In this document: in pieces, positions 1 to 8,417 of the stretch
Numbering within the stretch: position 1 is the first letter of the stretch
Layout: each line of letters starts with the position of its first letter
Source of the DNA: Flavobacteriaceae bacterium
GTDB lineage: Bacteria; Bacteroidota; Bacteroidia; Flavobacteriales; Flavobacteriaceae
Direction: 5' to 3'
DNA length: 24,789 nt
Assembly: GCA_002702385.1 (NCBI GenBank)
Contig: NZZF01000045.1
Coordinates: 4,483-29,271, forward strand
The notes under the pieces: model-generated
What the model saw: the letters and a program-made list of their open reading frames with translations, nothing else
What the model was told of the DNA's origin: nothing
Databases searched by the model: none
Made by a program: the position numbers and the translations under genes

Positions 1-164
1 TCAATCCAATTAGGTTGTTCTTTTAGTTCATTGTATGAAATTTTAAACACATTATTTTCAACCATCACCTCTGATCGTCTCTCATTAGAAACAATATCAT
101 TATTATCTTCAGTTTGACAAGAAAAAACAATAATGATGATTAAAAATTTAAGTATGTGTTTCAT
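1..164 (-). CDS. Lipoprotein, 3' part beyond the left edge; possible NUC1-type nuclease
   Basis: Reading leftwards from an ATG at 164-162, the frame is open to the window edge (54 full codons). The N-terminus is a short basic start, a hydrophobic stretch (KFLIIIIVF) and a lipobox ending in FSC at Cys16, followed by an acidic, Asn-rich tether. This is a typical Bacteroidota lipoprotein signal, so the mature protein should be membrane-anchored. The last visible residues (ISYNELKEQPNWI) resemble the start of DNA/RNA non-specific endonucleases in this phylum, which often read SYNE..EQ.EW, but this is a weak match on a short fragment. The start shares one base with the stop of the preceding DUF488-type gene (TAATG), so the two are probably translationally coupled. 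The lipoprotein call is good; the nuclease idea is tentative. Confidence 0.7.
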   Translation of the reverse strand, partial: MKHILKFLIIIIVFSCQTEDNNDIVSNERRSEVMVENNVFKISYNELKEQPNWI

Positions 165-583
165 TAAAATAAAGTAGGGTTATCAATTTTTTTCATATAC
201 CCATTTTTTCTAACAACTTTACCGGTTTCATGTTCCTCAATATCAAGACCTAACTTATCTGAAAACCATTGTGCAACCAAATGCCTATGACAAAACTTTG
301 TTTTATTACCATGTGTCATTAAAATAGGCTCATTACCATCCGCAAGTGATATTAAGTGATCAAGAGTAGATTTAGGATTTAACAACTCAAGCTGATTATT
401 ATACTGTTCCATAAAAAAAAATTCATCAATTTTATTTTTTTTAAAAAGCTCTTTGAGTTTCCAGTTTGGAGCTAAAGCTTTAAACTCAAATTTTACAAAA
501 TCAAAGCCTGAAGGCATTAAAGATATTGATATTACCCCTGGGATTTCAGTTTTTTTTAATTGATTAAAATATCCAGTTTTCAT
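164..583 (-). CDS. DUF488-family protein
   Basis: This 139-residue protein has no signal peptide or membrane segment and should be cytoplasmic. The central region (ALAPNW near residues 36-41) and the C-terminal motif FCHRHLVAQW (Cys98-His99-Arg100-His101) fit the DUF488 family, whose members carry a conserved CHR.LVA motif near the end. The biochemical role of DUF488 proteins is not established; the Cys-His-Arg cluster suggests a catalytic or nucleotide/metal-binding site, which is inference. It starts with ATG at 583-581 and ends at 166-164, where its TAA overlaps the ATG of the lipoprotein gene. The 140 bp upstream are shared with the divergent susC promoter. A poly-T run at 550-557 and an A run at 413-421 (plus-strand view) reflect Lys and Phe codons. 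Length is typical of the family. Confidence 0.8.
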   Translation of the reverse strand: MKTGYFNQLKKTEIPGVISISLMPSGFDFVKFEFKALAPNWKLKELFKKNKIDEFFFMEQYNNQLELLNPKSTLDHLISLADGNEPILMTHGNKTKFCHRHLVAQWFSDKLGLDIEEHETGKVVRKNGYMKKIDNPTLF

Positions 584-667
584 AATTACAAACTATCTAT
601 TGTAAAAGTAATTATAAAACAATAAACAAGAGTTGGTTGTTTCAGGTATAGTTTTAACAAAAATAAC

Positions 668-698
668 TTGTTTTGTTAACAAAATTTTAACATATTTG
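668..698 (+). promoter_or_regulatory. Probable susC promoter
   Basis: TTG at 668-670 is followed after 20 nt by CATATTTG at 691-698. This matches seven of eight positions of the Bacteroidota -7 element TAnnTTTG, at a spacing normal for Flavobacterium promoters (TTG, 17-23 nt, TAnnTTTG). Transcription would begin near 702, giving a leader of about 21 nt before the susC ATG at 724. No Shine-Dalgarno sequence is visible. The spacer holds a 14-bp perfect palindrome. Confidence 0.6.
671..684. promoter_or_regulatory. 14-bp perfect palindrome, operator candidate
   Basis: TTTTGTTAACAAAA is its own reverse complement and fills most of the gap between the putative -33 and -7 elements of the susC promoter. 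A bound regulator here would block or reposition RNA polymerase. The octamer TTTTAACA occurs at 652-659 and again at 685-692, exactly 33 bp apart (about three helical turns), flanking the palindrome. AT-rich DNA produces palindromes by chance, so a regulatory role is inference. Confidence 0.5.
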
Positions 699-723
699 GT
701 AGGATAACTATAAAACATTTTAA

Positions 724-3700
724 ATGAAAAAATTAGTAAGACTATTTTCCTTGTTATTTATCATGACTGGGCTTATAGGTTTTGCGCAAGGAACAGTGTC
801 TGGTACAGTTACCGATTCTGATGGATTGCCATTACCTGGAGCTACAGTTGTTGTACAAGGAACGTCGATTGGGGTTACATCTGATTTTGATGGTAACTAC
901 TCAATCTCAGCTTCTCAAGGTGATGTACTAGTTTTCAGTTATGTTGGGTATACGAGTCAAACTGTTACAGTTGGATCTTCGTCTACAGTCAATGTATCTC
1001 TTGAAAGCAGTACCGCATTAGAAGAAGTTGTCGTAACAGGTATCACCTCGCGTGATAGAAAAAGATTAACATCTGGTTCTGTTGTAGTTGGATCTGAATT
1101 AATTGAAGGTGTTGCTGTTTCATCTCCTGATCAGGCTCTTATGGGAAGAGTTGCTGGTTTAAGGATTGTAGGTGTTTCAGGAACTCCAGGTTCACAACAA
1201 CAAATCAGAATTCGTGGTGAAGGATCTTTAACAGGAAGTAATTCTCCTGCATTTGTAATCGATGGGCAGCTAATTTCAAGTGGTTCAATTAATGGACCAA
1301 CTGGACTTGACATGGGTGTTCTATCTATGATTAATCCAAATGACATTGAAAGTATTACTGTTCTTAAAGATGCAGCTTCTCTTGCAGCTTATGGTGCTAG
1401 AGGTTCTAATGGTGTAATTGTAATTACAACAAAAAAAGGAACTGCTGGTAAAGTAAGCTATACAGTGAACTCATCTTATGGATTTCAAAACTACGCAATG
1501 GATGAAAGACCAATGTTAACAGGAAACCAAAGATTAGAATTAGGTGCTGAAACTCTTATGAACTCATATGGTTGGGACAGAGGAAGAGCAACTGATTATG
1601 TCCTTAGAGTATTTGCTGGTGCAGCTGCTTGGGACGCTGGTGGAAGAGTTGACGGTAACTGGGATGAATTAGTTAAAGTTGAAGATGCTGTATATCAAAA
1701 GTATGATGTATCTGCTTCTGGTGGTTCTGCATCAGACAACTTTAGAATGTCATTATCATACACTGGTCAAGAAGGTACTTCAGTTGGAACTAACTTTGAA
1801 AGTGTTACAGGATCTTTAGCTTATACAAAAAAAGCTGGAAGAGTAACACTTCAATCTAGCAACAGAGTAGCTAATTCAATTCAAGAAGGTCAATTTGAAG
1901 GTGGTTCGTATTTTGCAGCTCCTCAGATGACAAGAGTATTTATGTCTCCTTGGATTAATCCAAAAAATGCTGATGGATCATGGAATATTAATCCTCCAAC
2001 AAGTATTTTTAATACTCTTTATTTAGCTGATAACAATATCAATAGAAACGAAGCTACAAGAGCTATTTCTAACAATCAATTTACTTATCAAATTATGGAT
2101 GGGTTAAAGTTTAGAACAACTTTTGGTATCGATTATATTAATGGTAATGTTCATCAGTACGAGAGTCCTGAGCATGGTGGTGGTAAATCAGAAAATGGTA
2201 CATCAGACATGACAAACACTAGAGTGTTTAACTGGACAACTCAAAACAACCTTGAATATGATGTAACTCTAGGAGAAAATGAGCATTTTATTTCTGCTTT
2301 ACTTTCTCAAAGATTCCAAAAGAACAAATCATTATCTAACTACTCATACGGTGAGAATGTTGCAGCTATGGGATTAATTTACCCAAGTAGTTTCCAAACT
2401 AACCAGTCTGCAGCAGGTAGTTTCTCTGATTGGAAAAACTTATCATATTTAGCACTTGTCAACTACTCTTATAAAGACAAGTATATTGTTGATTTATCTT
2501 TTAGAAATGATGGATCTTCAAGATTTGCTGCTGATTATAGATTTGGTAACTTCTGGTCTGCTGGTGTTGCATGGAACGTTTCAAACGAAAATTTCCTTGC
2601 TGATAATGCTGTAATTAACAATCTTAAGTTTAGAGCATCATACGGTGAGTCTGGAAATAACGCTATTGGTCTTAACAGATATCAATCATTATTCTCTTAT
2701 GGTGGTTCGTATAATGATAATGGAACAATTACTCCATCATCATTCTCTAACCCAGTAATTTCTTGGGAAACTGCTGTTTTAACTGATATCGGTGTTGACT
2801 TTGGATTATTCAATGATAGATTTACTGCAAGTGTTAACTATTATATTAAAGACACAGAAGACTTACTTCAAAGTGTACCATTATCTTTAACTACAGGTCA
2901 CGGTTCTTATACTATGAACGTAGGTAAAGTTAGAAACCAAGGTGTTGAAGTTGAATTTGATACTACGGTATTAAAAGCAGGTGATTTCTCTTGGTCATTA
3001 TATGGTAACTACGCTACAAATGATAATGAAATCCTTGAATTAGCAAAAGATGCACAAGGAAACGACATTAATCTTGATGGAGGTTATAACGCGAGTAGAG
3101 CTGGTAGGTCAATCGGAGCTTGGTTCTTAAGAACTTATGGTGGTGTTGATTCTACTGATGGTAGACCTTACTGGATTATTGGTGGAGATGAAACTCCTGA
3201 AGAAGGATATAGCAATGAAGTCACTTATTCAATGACAGCTGCTAATCAGTCTTGGGTAGGAGAAAGAATCCCTACTTATTCTGGTGGTATTGGTACAAGA
3301 TTGAACTTTAAAGGACTAGCTATTGATGCTAACTTCTATTTCACAGGTGGTCATAAAATCTATGAAAGATGGGGATGGTACTCAATGCAAACAGGTCTTT
3401 TATCAACTAGATACTATCAAGGTGATCAAAGATTAATGAATAGATGGCAACAGCCTGGTGATGTTACAGATGTACCAAAAATGATTTGGTCAACTAGTAC
3501 AACTACTTCAGGTTCTGGAAACTCTACGAGATTCCTATATGATGGAGACTTTGTAAGATTAAGAGACTTAACTGTAAGTTACGATCTTCCTCAGTCACTT
3601 TTAGGAAACTCTGGATTTGATAGAGTTAACTTCTTTGTAAAGGGGTTAAACTTATTTACATGGACAAAGGCTGATTTACCAATTGATCCAGAAATCAGAA

Positions 3701-3771
3701 CTTCTGGTAGCTGGGAAATTTATACGCCTATCTTGAAATCTGTCTCAGTTGGTGCTAACTTAAAATTTTAA
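724..3771 (+). CDS. susC: SusC-family TonB-dependent outer-membrane transporter
   Basis: The 1015-residue protein imports a ligand captured by its SusD partner across the outer membrane, using TonB energy. In order it shows a signal peptide (residues 1-22, ending GFAQ), a carboxypeptidase-regulatory-like domain (about 24-95, with GLPLPGA and DFDGNYS), a TonB-box-like segment EEVVVTG (100-106), a plug domain (about 115-240, with VAGLRI, RIRG and FVIDG), and a long beta-barrel ending in VGANLKF with a terminal Phe. Length is normal for SusC. susD follows after 4 nt. No polysaccharide-degrading enzyme is adjacent; the next gene downstream is a penicillin-acylase-type hydrolase, so the substrate cannot be named and may not be a glycan. 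Codons such as AAC and TTC appear more often than in neighbouring genes, in keeping with strong expression. Confidence 0.97.
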   Translation: MKKLVRLFSLLFIMTGLIGFAQGTVSGTVTDSDGLPLPGATVVVQGTSIGVTSDFDGNYSISASQGDVLVFSYVGYTSQTVTVGSSSTVNVSLESSTALEEVVVTGITSRDRKRLTSGSVVVGSELIEGVAVSSPDQALMGRVAGLRIVGVSGTPGSQQQIRIRGEGSLTGSNSPAFVIDGQLISSGSINGPTGLDMGVLSMINPNDIESITVLKDAASLAAYGARGSNGVIVITTKKGTAGKVSYTVNSSYGFQNYAMDERPMLTGNQRLELGAETLMNSYGWDRGRATDYVLRVFAGAAAWDAGGRVDGNWDELVKVEDAVYQKYDVSASGGSASDNFRMSLSYTGQEGTSVGTNFESVTGSLAYTKKAGRVTLQSSNRVANSIQEGQFEGGSYFAAPQMTRVFMSPWINPKNADGSWNINPPTSIFNTLYLADNNINRNEATRAISNNQFTYQIMDGLKFRTTFGIDYINGNVHQYESPEHGGGKSENGTSDMTNTRVFNWTTQNNLEYDVTLGENEHFISALLSQRFQKNKSLSNYSYGENVAAMGLIYPSSFQTNQSAAGSFSDWKNLSYLALVNYSYKDKYIVDLSFRNDGSSRFAADYRFGNFWSAGVAWNVSNENFLADNAVINNLKFRASYGESGNNAIGLNRYQSLFSYGGSYNDNGTITPSSFSNPVISWETAVLTDIGVDFGLFNDRFTASVNYYIKDTEDLLQSVPLSLTTGHGSYTMNVGKVRNQGVEVEFDTTVLKAGDFSWSLYGNYATNDNEILELAKDAQGNDINLDGGYNASRAGRSIGAWFLRTYGGVDSTDGRPYWIIGGDETPEEGYSNEVTYSMTAANQSWVGERIPTYSGGIGTRLNFKGLAIDANFYFTGGHKIYERWGWYSMQTGLLSTRYYQGDQRLMNRWQQPGDVTDVPKMIWSTSTTTSGSGNSTRFLYDGDFVRLRDLTVSYDLPQSLLGNSGFDRVNFFVKGLNLFTWTKADLPIDPEIRTSGSWEIYTPILKSVSVGANLKF

Positions 3772-3775
3772 TAAG

Positions 3776-5194
3776 ATGAAAAATATATATAAAAATTTAT
3801 TATTAGTTTCATCATTATTCATAGTTTTTTCATGTGGTAATGATGACTTAGAGCCGACTTTAGCAATGGCTAAGAGTTCTGAGACTGGAATACAGAATGC
3901 TGGTGATTTAGCTTCAGTATTAAACGGTGCATATGATAGAATGTCTTCTTCTGGTTATTATGCTAGAAACATTATTATCGATGGAGAGGTAAGATCTGAT
4001 AACTTCTTCTCTAACGCTAATTCTGGTAGAACATTTTCAGCATCCATGGACTTTAGTCCAAATGGATATGGACCGTGGGGAACCGTTTATGGTGTAATAG
4101 CAATTTGTAATATCGTTATTCAAGCAGATCATGCTAGCTTAGAGGGTGATGTTAATGCTATTAATCATACTGTGGGTCAAGCATACGCAATTAGAGGTTT
4201 AGCTCATTTTGATTTACTTAAGCAATATGGACAACATTTTATTAGCGGACAAGGTGGAAAAAGTTCTTTAGGAGTCCCTTATGTTAAAACATATAGAGAT
4301 CCTGCAAACTTATCTCCATCAAGAGATTCAGTTGAATCTAATGTTAATAATATTGTTGCTGATATTCAACAAGGTATTTCAATGATGAATAATACTTCTA
4401 CTGATGCACAGTACATGAACAAAGGTGCTGCTTATGCTATTTTAGCTAGAGCTGCTAATTATTATGGTTCTGTAGATAGCGGTTACTATGCCGCTGCTGC
4501 AAGTGCTTCTAAATGGGTATTAGATAACTGGCCAAAGGCTGCTGTAGGTCCTTCTGGATATATGGCTAGTTGGTATACTGATGATGCTGTAAACTCTTTA
4601 TTTGAGATTGCTGCTTCAGGTACTGACAATGCTGGAATTAATGGTGTTGCTAATATCTATAGAGGTCCTACATACGGAGATATCAGAATTGTAGAAGGTG
4701 ATGGAGCTGATGATGTACATGATGTGTACGAATCAACAGATATCAGATATACTGCAAATGGTATGATAGGTATGGAAGGTGGTTACTTAACTATGTTAGG
4801 TAAATGGCCATCAATGGACTTTACTGATAATAACAAAGTAATTAGAGTTGAAGAAATGCATTTAATTTATGCTGAATCAATGTTAAGAGCTGGTGACGCT
4901 GCTACAGCTAAAACATATCTTAACAATGTTCAAGCTATTAGAAATGCTACTTTAACAGACGCTACTGTTGCTAATATCATGCTTGAAAGAAGAAGAGAGT
5001 TCTTCGGTGAAGGTCACAGATTCTACGATATCGCAAGAAGTGGAATTGATATGCCTTTGGTTAATATATTTGACCAAACATATGATGACTTAACTGGAAG
5101 TGCTCCTGCTGCGGGAAGTTATAGATTTGCTTTCCCAATCTCTCTTTCAGAAAGAAATGCTAATCCTAATATTGTTCAAAACTACGGTTACTAA
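3776..5194 (+). CDS. susD: SusD/RagB-family surface lipoprotein
   Basis: The 472-residue protein is the lipid-anchored lid and ligand-binding partner of the SusC barrel. It has a lipoprotein signal with Cys20 in the lipobox VFSC, followed by an acidic stretch (GNDD) consistent with surface export. SusD features include the TPR-like helices (AYAIRGLAHFDLLKQYG near the middle and RVEEMHLIYAESMLRAGD in the C-terminal third) and the conserved end segment MLERRREFFGEGHRFYDI. The C-terminus, with AFPISLSERNANPNI, matches the usual SusD ending. It starts with ATG 4 nt after the susC stop and is followed by a strong terminator, so susCD is a two-gene unit with possible read-through. The ligand cannot be deduced from the sequence. 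Confidence 0.96.
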   Translation: MKNIYKNLLLVSSLFIVFSCGNDDLEPTLAMAKSSETGIQNAGDLASVLNGAYDRMSSSGYYARNIIIDGEVRSDNFFSNANSGRTFSASMDFSPNGYGPWGTVYGVIAICNIVIQADHASLEGDVNAINHTVGQAYAIRGLAHFDLLKQYGQHFISGQGGKSSLGVPYVKTYRDPANLSPSRDSVESNVNNIVADIQQGISMMNNTSTDAQYMNKGAAYAILARAANYYGSVDSGYYAAAASASKWVLDNWPKAAVGPSGYMASWYTDDAVNSLFEIAASGTDNAGINGVANIYRGPTYGDIRIVEGDGADDVHDVYESTDIRYTANGMIGMEGGYLTMLGKWPSMDFTDNNKVIRVEEMHLIYAESMLRAGDAATAKTYLNNVQAIRNATLTDATVANIMLERRREFFGEGHRFYDIARSGIDMPLVNIFDQTYDDLTGSAPAAGSYRFAFPISLSERNANPNIVQNYGY

Positions 5195-5219
5195 CATTTA
5201 GAATTGTATTTATACATTT

Positions 5220-5246
5220 AAAACCCGCCTATTTGGCGGGTTTTTT
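5220..5246 (+). terminator. Intrinsic terminator after susD
   Basis: A 10-bp perfect stem, AAAACCCGCC (5220-5229) with its complement GGCGGGTTTT (5235-5244), encloses a 5-nt loop (TATTT). It continues into a T-run to 5246. It lies 25 nt after the susD stop and is the only strong rho-independent terminator found in the window. Confidence 0.93.
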
Positions 5247-5260
5247 GTTATATATGCATT

Positions 5261-7315
5261 ATGAAAAGACTCTTTTTAATTTTAACTGTTTTATTTATAA
5301 GTAATACTACTTTTTCTCAAAAAATAGATGTTAATAATATTGAAATTTTAAGAGATAGTTTTGGAGTTCCTCACATATATGCTAAAACTGATGCAGAATT
5401 AGCATATGGATTAGCTTGGGCACATTCTGAGGATGATTTTAAAACTATTCAAGAAGCTTATTTAGCAGGAAATGGTCTTTTAAGTAAGCATATTGGTTTA
5501 AGAGGAGCACCTGCTGATTTTTTAACTCAACTGATTAGATCCGATTATGTTGTTGACAGTTTGTCTAATACAATAGATAAAGATTTTATGAAAATAGTAG
5601 AAGGATATGCTCAAGGAATAAACAAATTTGCTGAACTACATCCAGATCAAGTCCTTGTAAAGCAATTATTTCCTATAACTCCAAAGAAAATGGTAAAATA
5701 TTCTTTTTTACAACTTTTTATTTCTAGTGAAGGTGATAAAGCTGTAAGGTCAATTGTTGAGAATAATTTAAAAAATATTTCATTTTTAGATGAAAATAAG
5801 CTTGGTTCTAACTTATTTGCTTTTAGCACCAATATAACTAAGAACGGTGAAACTTATTTAGGTATAAATACTCATCAACCACTAGATGGACCGACCTCAT
5901 GGTATGAAGCACATCTTGTTAGTGAAGAAGGTACAAATATTATAGGAGCTACTTTCGCCGGGGCTCCTTGTATTCTTACTGGAACAAACGAAAATTTAGG
6001 ATGGACTCACACTGTGAACTATCCTGATAAAACAGATATTTTTCAACTTGAAATGGTTAACAAGAATCACTATAAGTTTGATAATCAAATTCTAAAATTA
6101 AAAACATTTAAAGCAAAGGCATATATTAAAATTTTAGGTTTTCCTATACGGGTTAAGAAAAAATATTATGAAAGTGTTTATGGGCCAACTCTAAAAAACA
6201 AAAACGGATTCTATTCTGTAAGAACTGCATCTTTGTTTCATATAAGAGGACTTGAACAATGGTGGAAAATGAATAAAGCTCAAAATTTTAATGAATTTTA
6301 TGATATTCTTAAGATGAATCAAATTCCTGGTTATAACATAGGATATGCAGATAAGAATGATACAATATTTTATATATCAAATGGAATAATCCCTAAAAGA
6401 AATAATGCTTATAATTGGACAACTATTGTTCCTGGAAATACAAAAAAAACATTGTGGAATGAATATTATAACACTGAAGAACTTCCTCAAGTTATTAGTC
6501 CAAAATCAGGTTATGTTTATAATGCAAATCATAGCCCTTTTAAATCAACTTCTTTAGATGAAAATCCGGACCCAAAAGACTATGCTAAAAACATGAATTT
6601 TGAGCTATATGATAATAACAGAAGCACAAGGATTTTTGAACTCATTAATTCTTATAAATCGATTGATTATAATGCTTTCAAGGAGATAAAGTATGATCAT
6701 ACCTTCCCTACTCCATTTACTTATAGTTTTATGAGTGTAAACAATTTATTTGAAATGAACCCTGATGATTATCCTGAAATAAAGGAGTTATTATTAGAAA
6801 TACAAAATTGGGACAGAAAAACAAATATAGAATCGGTTGGAGCCGGTACTTATGCAATGTTTTATTATAATTTAGACAAATACTACAGAAAGGGATATAT
6901 AAATAGAAATTTTGGTAAAGATATCATTGCACAAGCTTTAAGAGATGTAAAAGAAAAAATGCTGAAGAATTTTAAAACCACAAAGGTTAAGCTTGGTGAT
7001 TATCAGAAGCTTGTTAGAGGGGATAAAGAAATACCTATTTGGGGAATGCAAGATGTAATAACAGCTATGAATGCATCTAATTATAAAGATGGAAAAATTA
7101 GAGTAACTCATGGAGAATCTTATATACAATTTGTAAAATTTACTGAAAACAAAACTGAAATTGAATCAATTATCTCTTATGGTGCTAGTGATCACATGGA
7201 TTCAGAACATTACTCAGATCAGATGGATATTTATAAAAACTTTGGAACTAAGAAAATGAGCTTTGATAAGGAATTTAATTACAAAAATGCTAAGAAAATT
7301 TATAATCCTAAATAA
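5261..7315 (+). CDS. Penicillin-acylase-family (S45) secreted amidohydrolase
   Basis: The 684-residue precursor belongs to the Ntn-hydrolase family that cleaves amide bonds in penicillins, acyl-homoserine lactones or other N-acyl compounds. A signal peptide (residues 1-19, ending TFS) predicts a periplasmic enzyme. The N-terminal part has the family hallmark RDSFGVPHIYA (31-41) and the segment YGLAWAHSEDDF (49-60). Gly182-Ser183-Asn184 is the expected autocleavage site, making Ser183 the N-terminal nucleophile of the beta chain. NTHQP (His205) follows at the usual distance, and NAN (421-423) probably supplies the oxyanion Asn. The protein is somewhat shorter than many family members, but both halves are present. 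Its start is only 14 nt beyond the susD terminator, so expression may depend on read-through. Its stop overlaps the convergent bshA gene by 8 bp. The substrate is unknown. Confidence 0.93.
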   Translation: MKRLFLILTVLFISNTTFSQKIDVNNIEILRDSFGVPHIYAKTDAELAYGLAWAHSEDDFKTIQEAYLAGNGLLSKHIGLRGAPADFLTQLIRSDYVVDSLSNTIDKDFMKIVEGYAQGINKFAELHPDQVLVKQLFPITPKKMVKYSFLQLFISSEGDKAVRSIVENNLKNISFLDENKLGSNLFAFSTNITKNGETYLGINTHQPLDGPTSWYEAHLVSEEGTNIIGATFAGAPCILTGTNENLGWTHTVNYPDKTDIFQLEMVNKNHYKFDNQILKLKTFKAKAYIKILGFPIRVKKKYYESVYGPTLKNKNGFYSVRTASLFHIRGLEQWWKMNKAQNFNEFYDILKMNQIPGYNIGYADKNDTIFYISNGIIPKRNNAYNWTTIVPGNTKKTLWNEYYNTEELPQVISPKSGYVYNANHSPFKSTSLDENPDPKDYAKNMNFELYDNNRSTRIFELINSYKSIDYNAFKEIKYDHTFPTPFTYSFMSVNNLFEMNPDDYPEIKELLLEIQNWDRKTNIESVGAGTYAMFYYNLDKYYRKGYINRNFGKDIIAQALRDVKEKMLKNFKTTKVKLGDYQKLVRGDKEIPIWGMQDVITAMNASNYKDGKIRVTHGESYIQFVKFTENKTEIESIISYGASDHMDSEHYSDQMDIYKNFGTKKMSFDKEFNYKNAKKIYNPK

Positions 7316-8414
7316 CAGATTTATATATATCCTCGTAGTTATAAATTATTTTATTTATATCAAATTTTTGAGCTCTAAGAAATGCATTTTCTTTCATTTC
7401 ATTTAGTTTATTTTCATCATTTAATACACTCTCAGCATATCCTACCATTGTATTAATATCATTGTAATCAGATAAATAGCCTGTTTCACCATGAACATTA
7501 ACTTCAGGCAAACCACCTGAATTTGAAGATATGACAACAACTTTTGATGCCATTGCTTCAAGAGTAGCTAAACCAAAACTTTCTGTCTTTGATGGAAGAA
7601 TAAATAAGTCTGAATGGCAAAGCTCTTTTTCAACCTCTTGTGTGTTTCCTAAAAACTGTACATTATTAATATTTTTATCATTAATAAGTTGTTTTGCTAA
7701 TTCTAACTCTGGCCCCTCACCTATTAACTTAAATTTACATTTAATCTTTTTAGAGATTTTTTCAAAAAACTCAATTACTCCTCTAATGTTTTTTACAGGC
7801 CTAAAGTTACTCACATGAGTTATAACCTTATAATTTTCATTATCTACATTGCATCTTAAAAGCTGAGTTTTAAATTTATCTAAATCAACAAAATTAGAAA
7901 CAACCTTAATTTCTCTTTCAATTCCAAAGAAATCAATAGTATCCTGTCTTAAACTTTCTGAAACTGAAGTTACAATATCAGACTGCTCAATTGAAAACTT
8001 AACTGCTGGTTTATAAAAAGGATGATTTCCAACTAGTGTTATATCAGTACCATGTAATGTTGTAACAAGCGGAACATTCATTCCAGAGGATTTAAGCATC
8101 TTTTTAGCCATATATGCTGCATATGCATGTGGAATTGCATAGTGTACGTGAATTAATTCAATTTTAAATTTTAAACATACATCAACTAGCTTACTAGACA
8201 AGGCAAGCTCATATGGTTGAAAATTAAACAAAGGATAGAAAGGAACATTAACTTTATGAAAATAAACTTTATTGTTATCAGGTTTGAGTCTTACAGGTTT
8301 TTGATAAGCAATAAAATGAATTTCATGACCGTTTTCAGCCAGTTTATGACCTAATTCAGTAGCTAATACTCCACTACCACCAAAAGTTGGATAACAAACA
8401 ATTACAATCTTCAT
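7308..8414 (-). CDS. bshA: N-acetyl-alpha-D-glucosaminyl L-malate synthase
   Basis: BshA transfers GlcNAc from UDP-GlcNAc to L-malate, the first step of bacillithiol synthesis, in the cytoplasm. The 368-residue protein is a GT4 glycosyltransferase of the usual BshA length. Family signatures are VCYPTFGGSGVLATELG (6-22), HVHYAIPHA (89-97), TTLHGTDITLVG (118-129) and SNFVDL (173-178) in the N-terminal domain. The C-terminal domain has HVSNFRPVKN (200-209) and the EX7E motif from Glu278 to Glu286 (ESFGLATLE). It is the last gene of the minus-strand run and starts 3 nt after the GH3/beta-lactamase stop. bshB and bshC are not in this window. The 3' end overlaps the acylase gene tail-to-tail, leaving no room for a terminator. 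Confidence 0.95.
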   Translation of the reverse strand: MKIVIVCYPTFGGSGVLATELGHKLAENGHEIHFIAYQKPVRLKPDNNKVYFHKVNVPFYPLFNFQPYELALSSKLVDVCLKFKIELIHVHYAIPHAYAAYMAKKMLKSSGMNVPLVTTLHGTDITLVGNHPFYKPAVKFSIEQSDIVTSVSESLRQDTIDFFGIEREIKVVSNFVDLDKFKTQLLRCNVDNENYKVITHVSNFRPVKNIRGVIEFFEKISKKIKCKFKLIGEGPELELAKQLINDKNINNVQFLGNTQEVEKELCHSDLFILPSKTESFGLATLEAMASKVVVISSNSGGLPEVNVHGETGYLSDYNDINTMVGYAESVLNDENKLNEMKENAFLRAQKFDINKIIYNYEDIYKSVI

Positions 8415-8417
8415 AAT

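Noticed and set aside
412..421. A-rich tract in the DUF488-type gene as a slippage site
   Set aside because: The run is 9 A, encoding Phe codons on the other strand, and such lengths are expected in DNA this AT-rich.
5213..5220. TACATTTA as a promoter element for the acylase gene
   Set aside because: It matches only seven of eight positions, has no suitably spaced -33 TTG, and the terminator hairpin would still lie between it and the gene.
7531..7818. Open frame of 95 codons on the plus strand within bshA
   Set aside because: It is antisense to a well-conserved glycosyltransferase, has no family resemblance and no promoter; it is a by-product of codon use in bshA.
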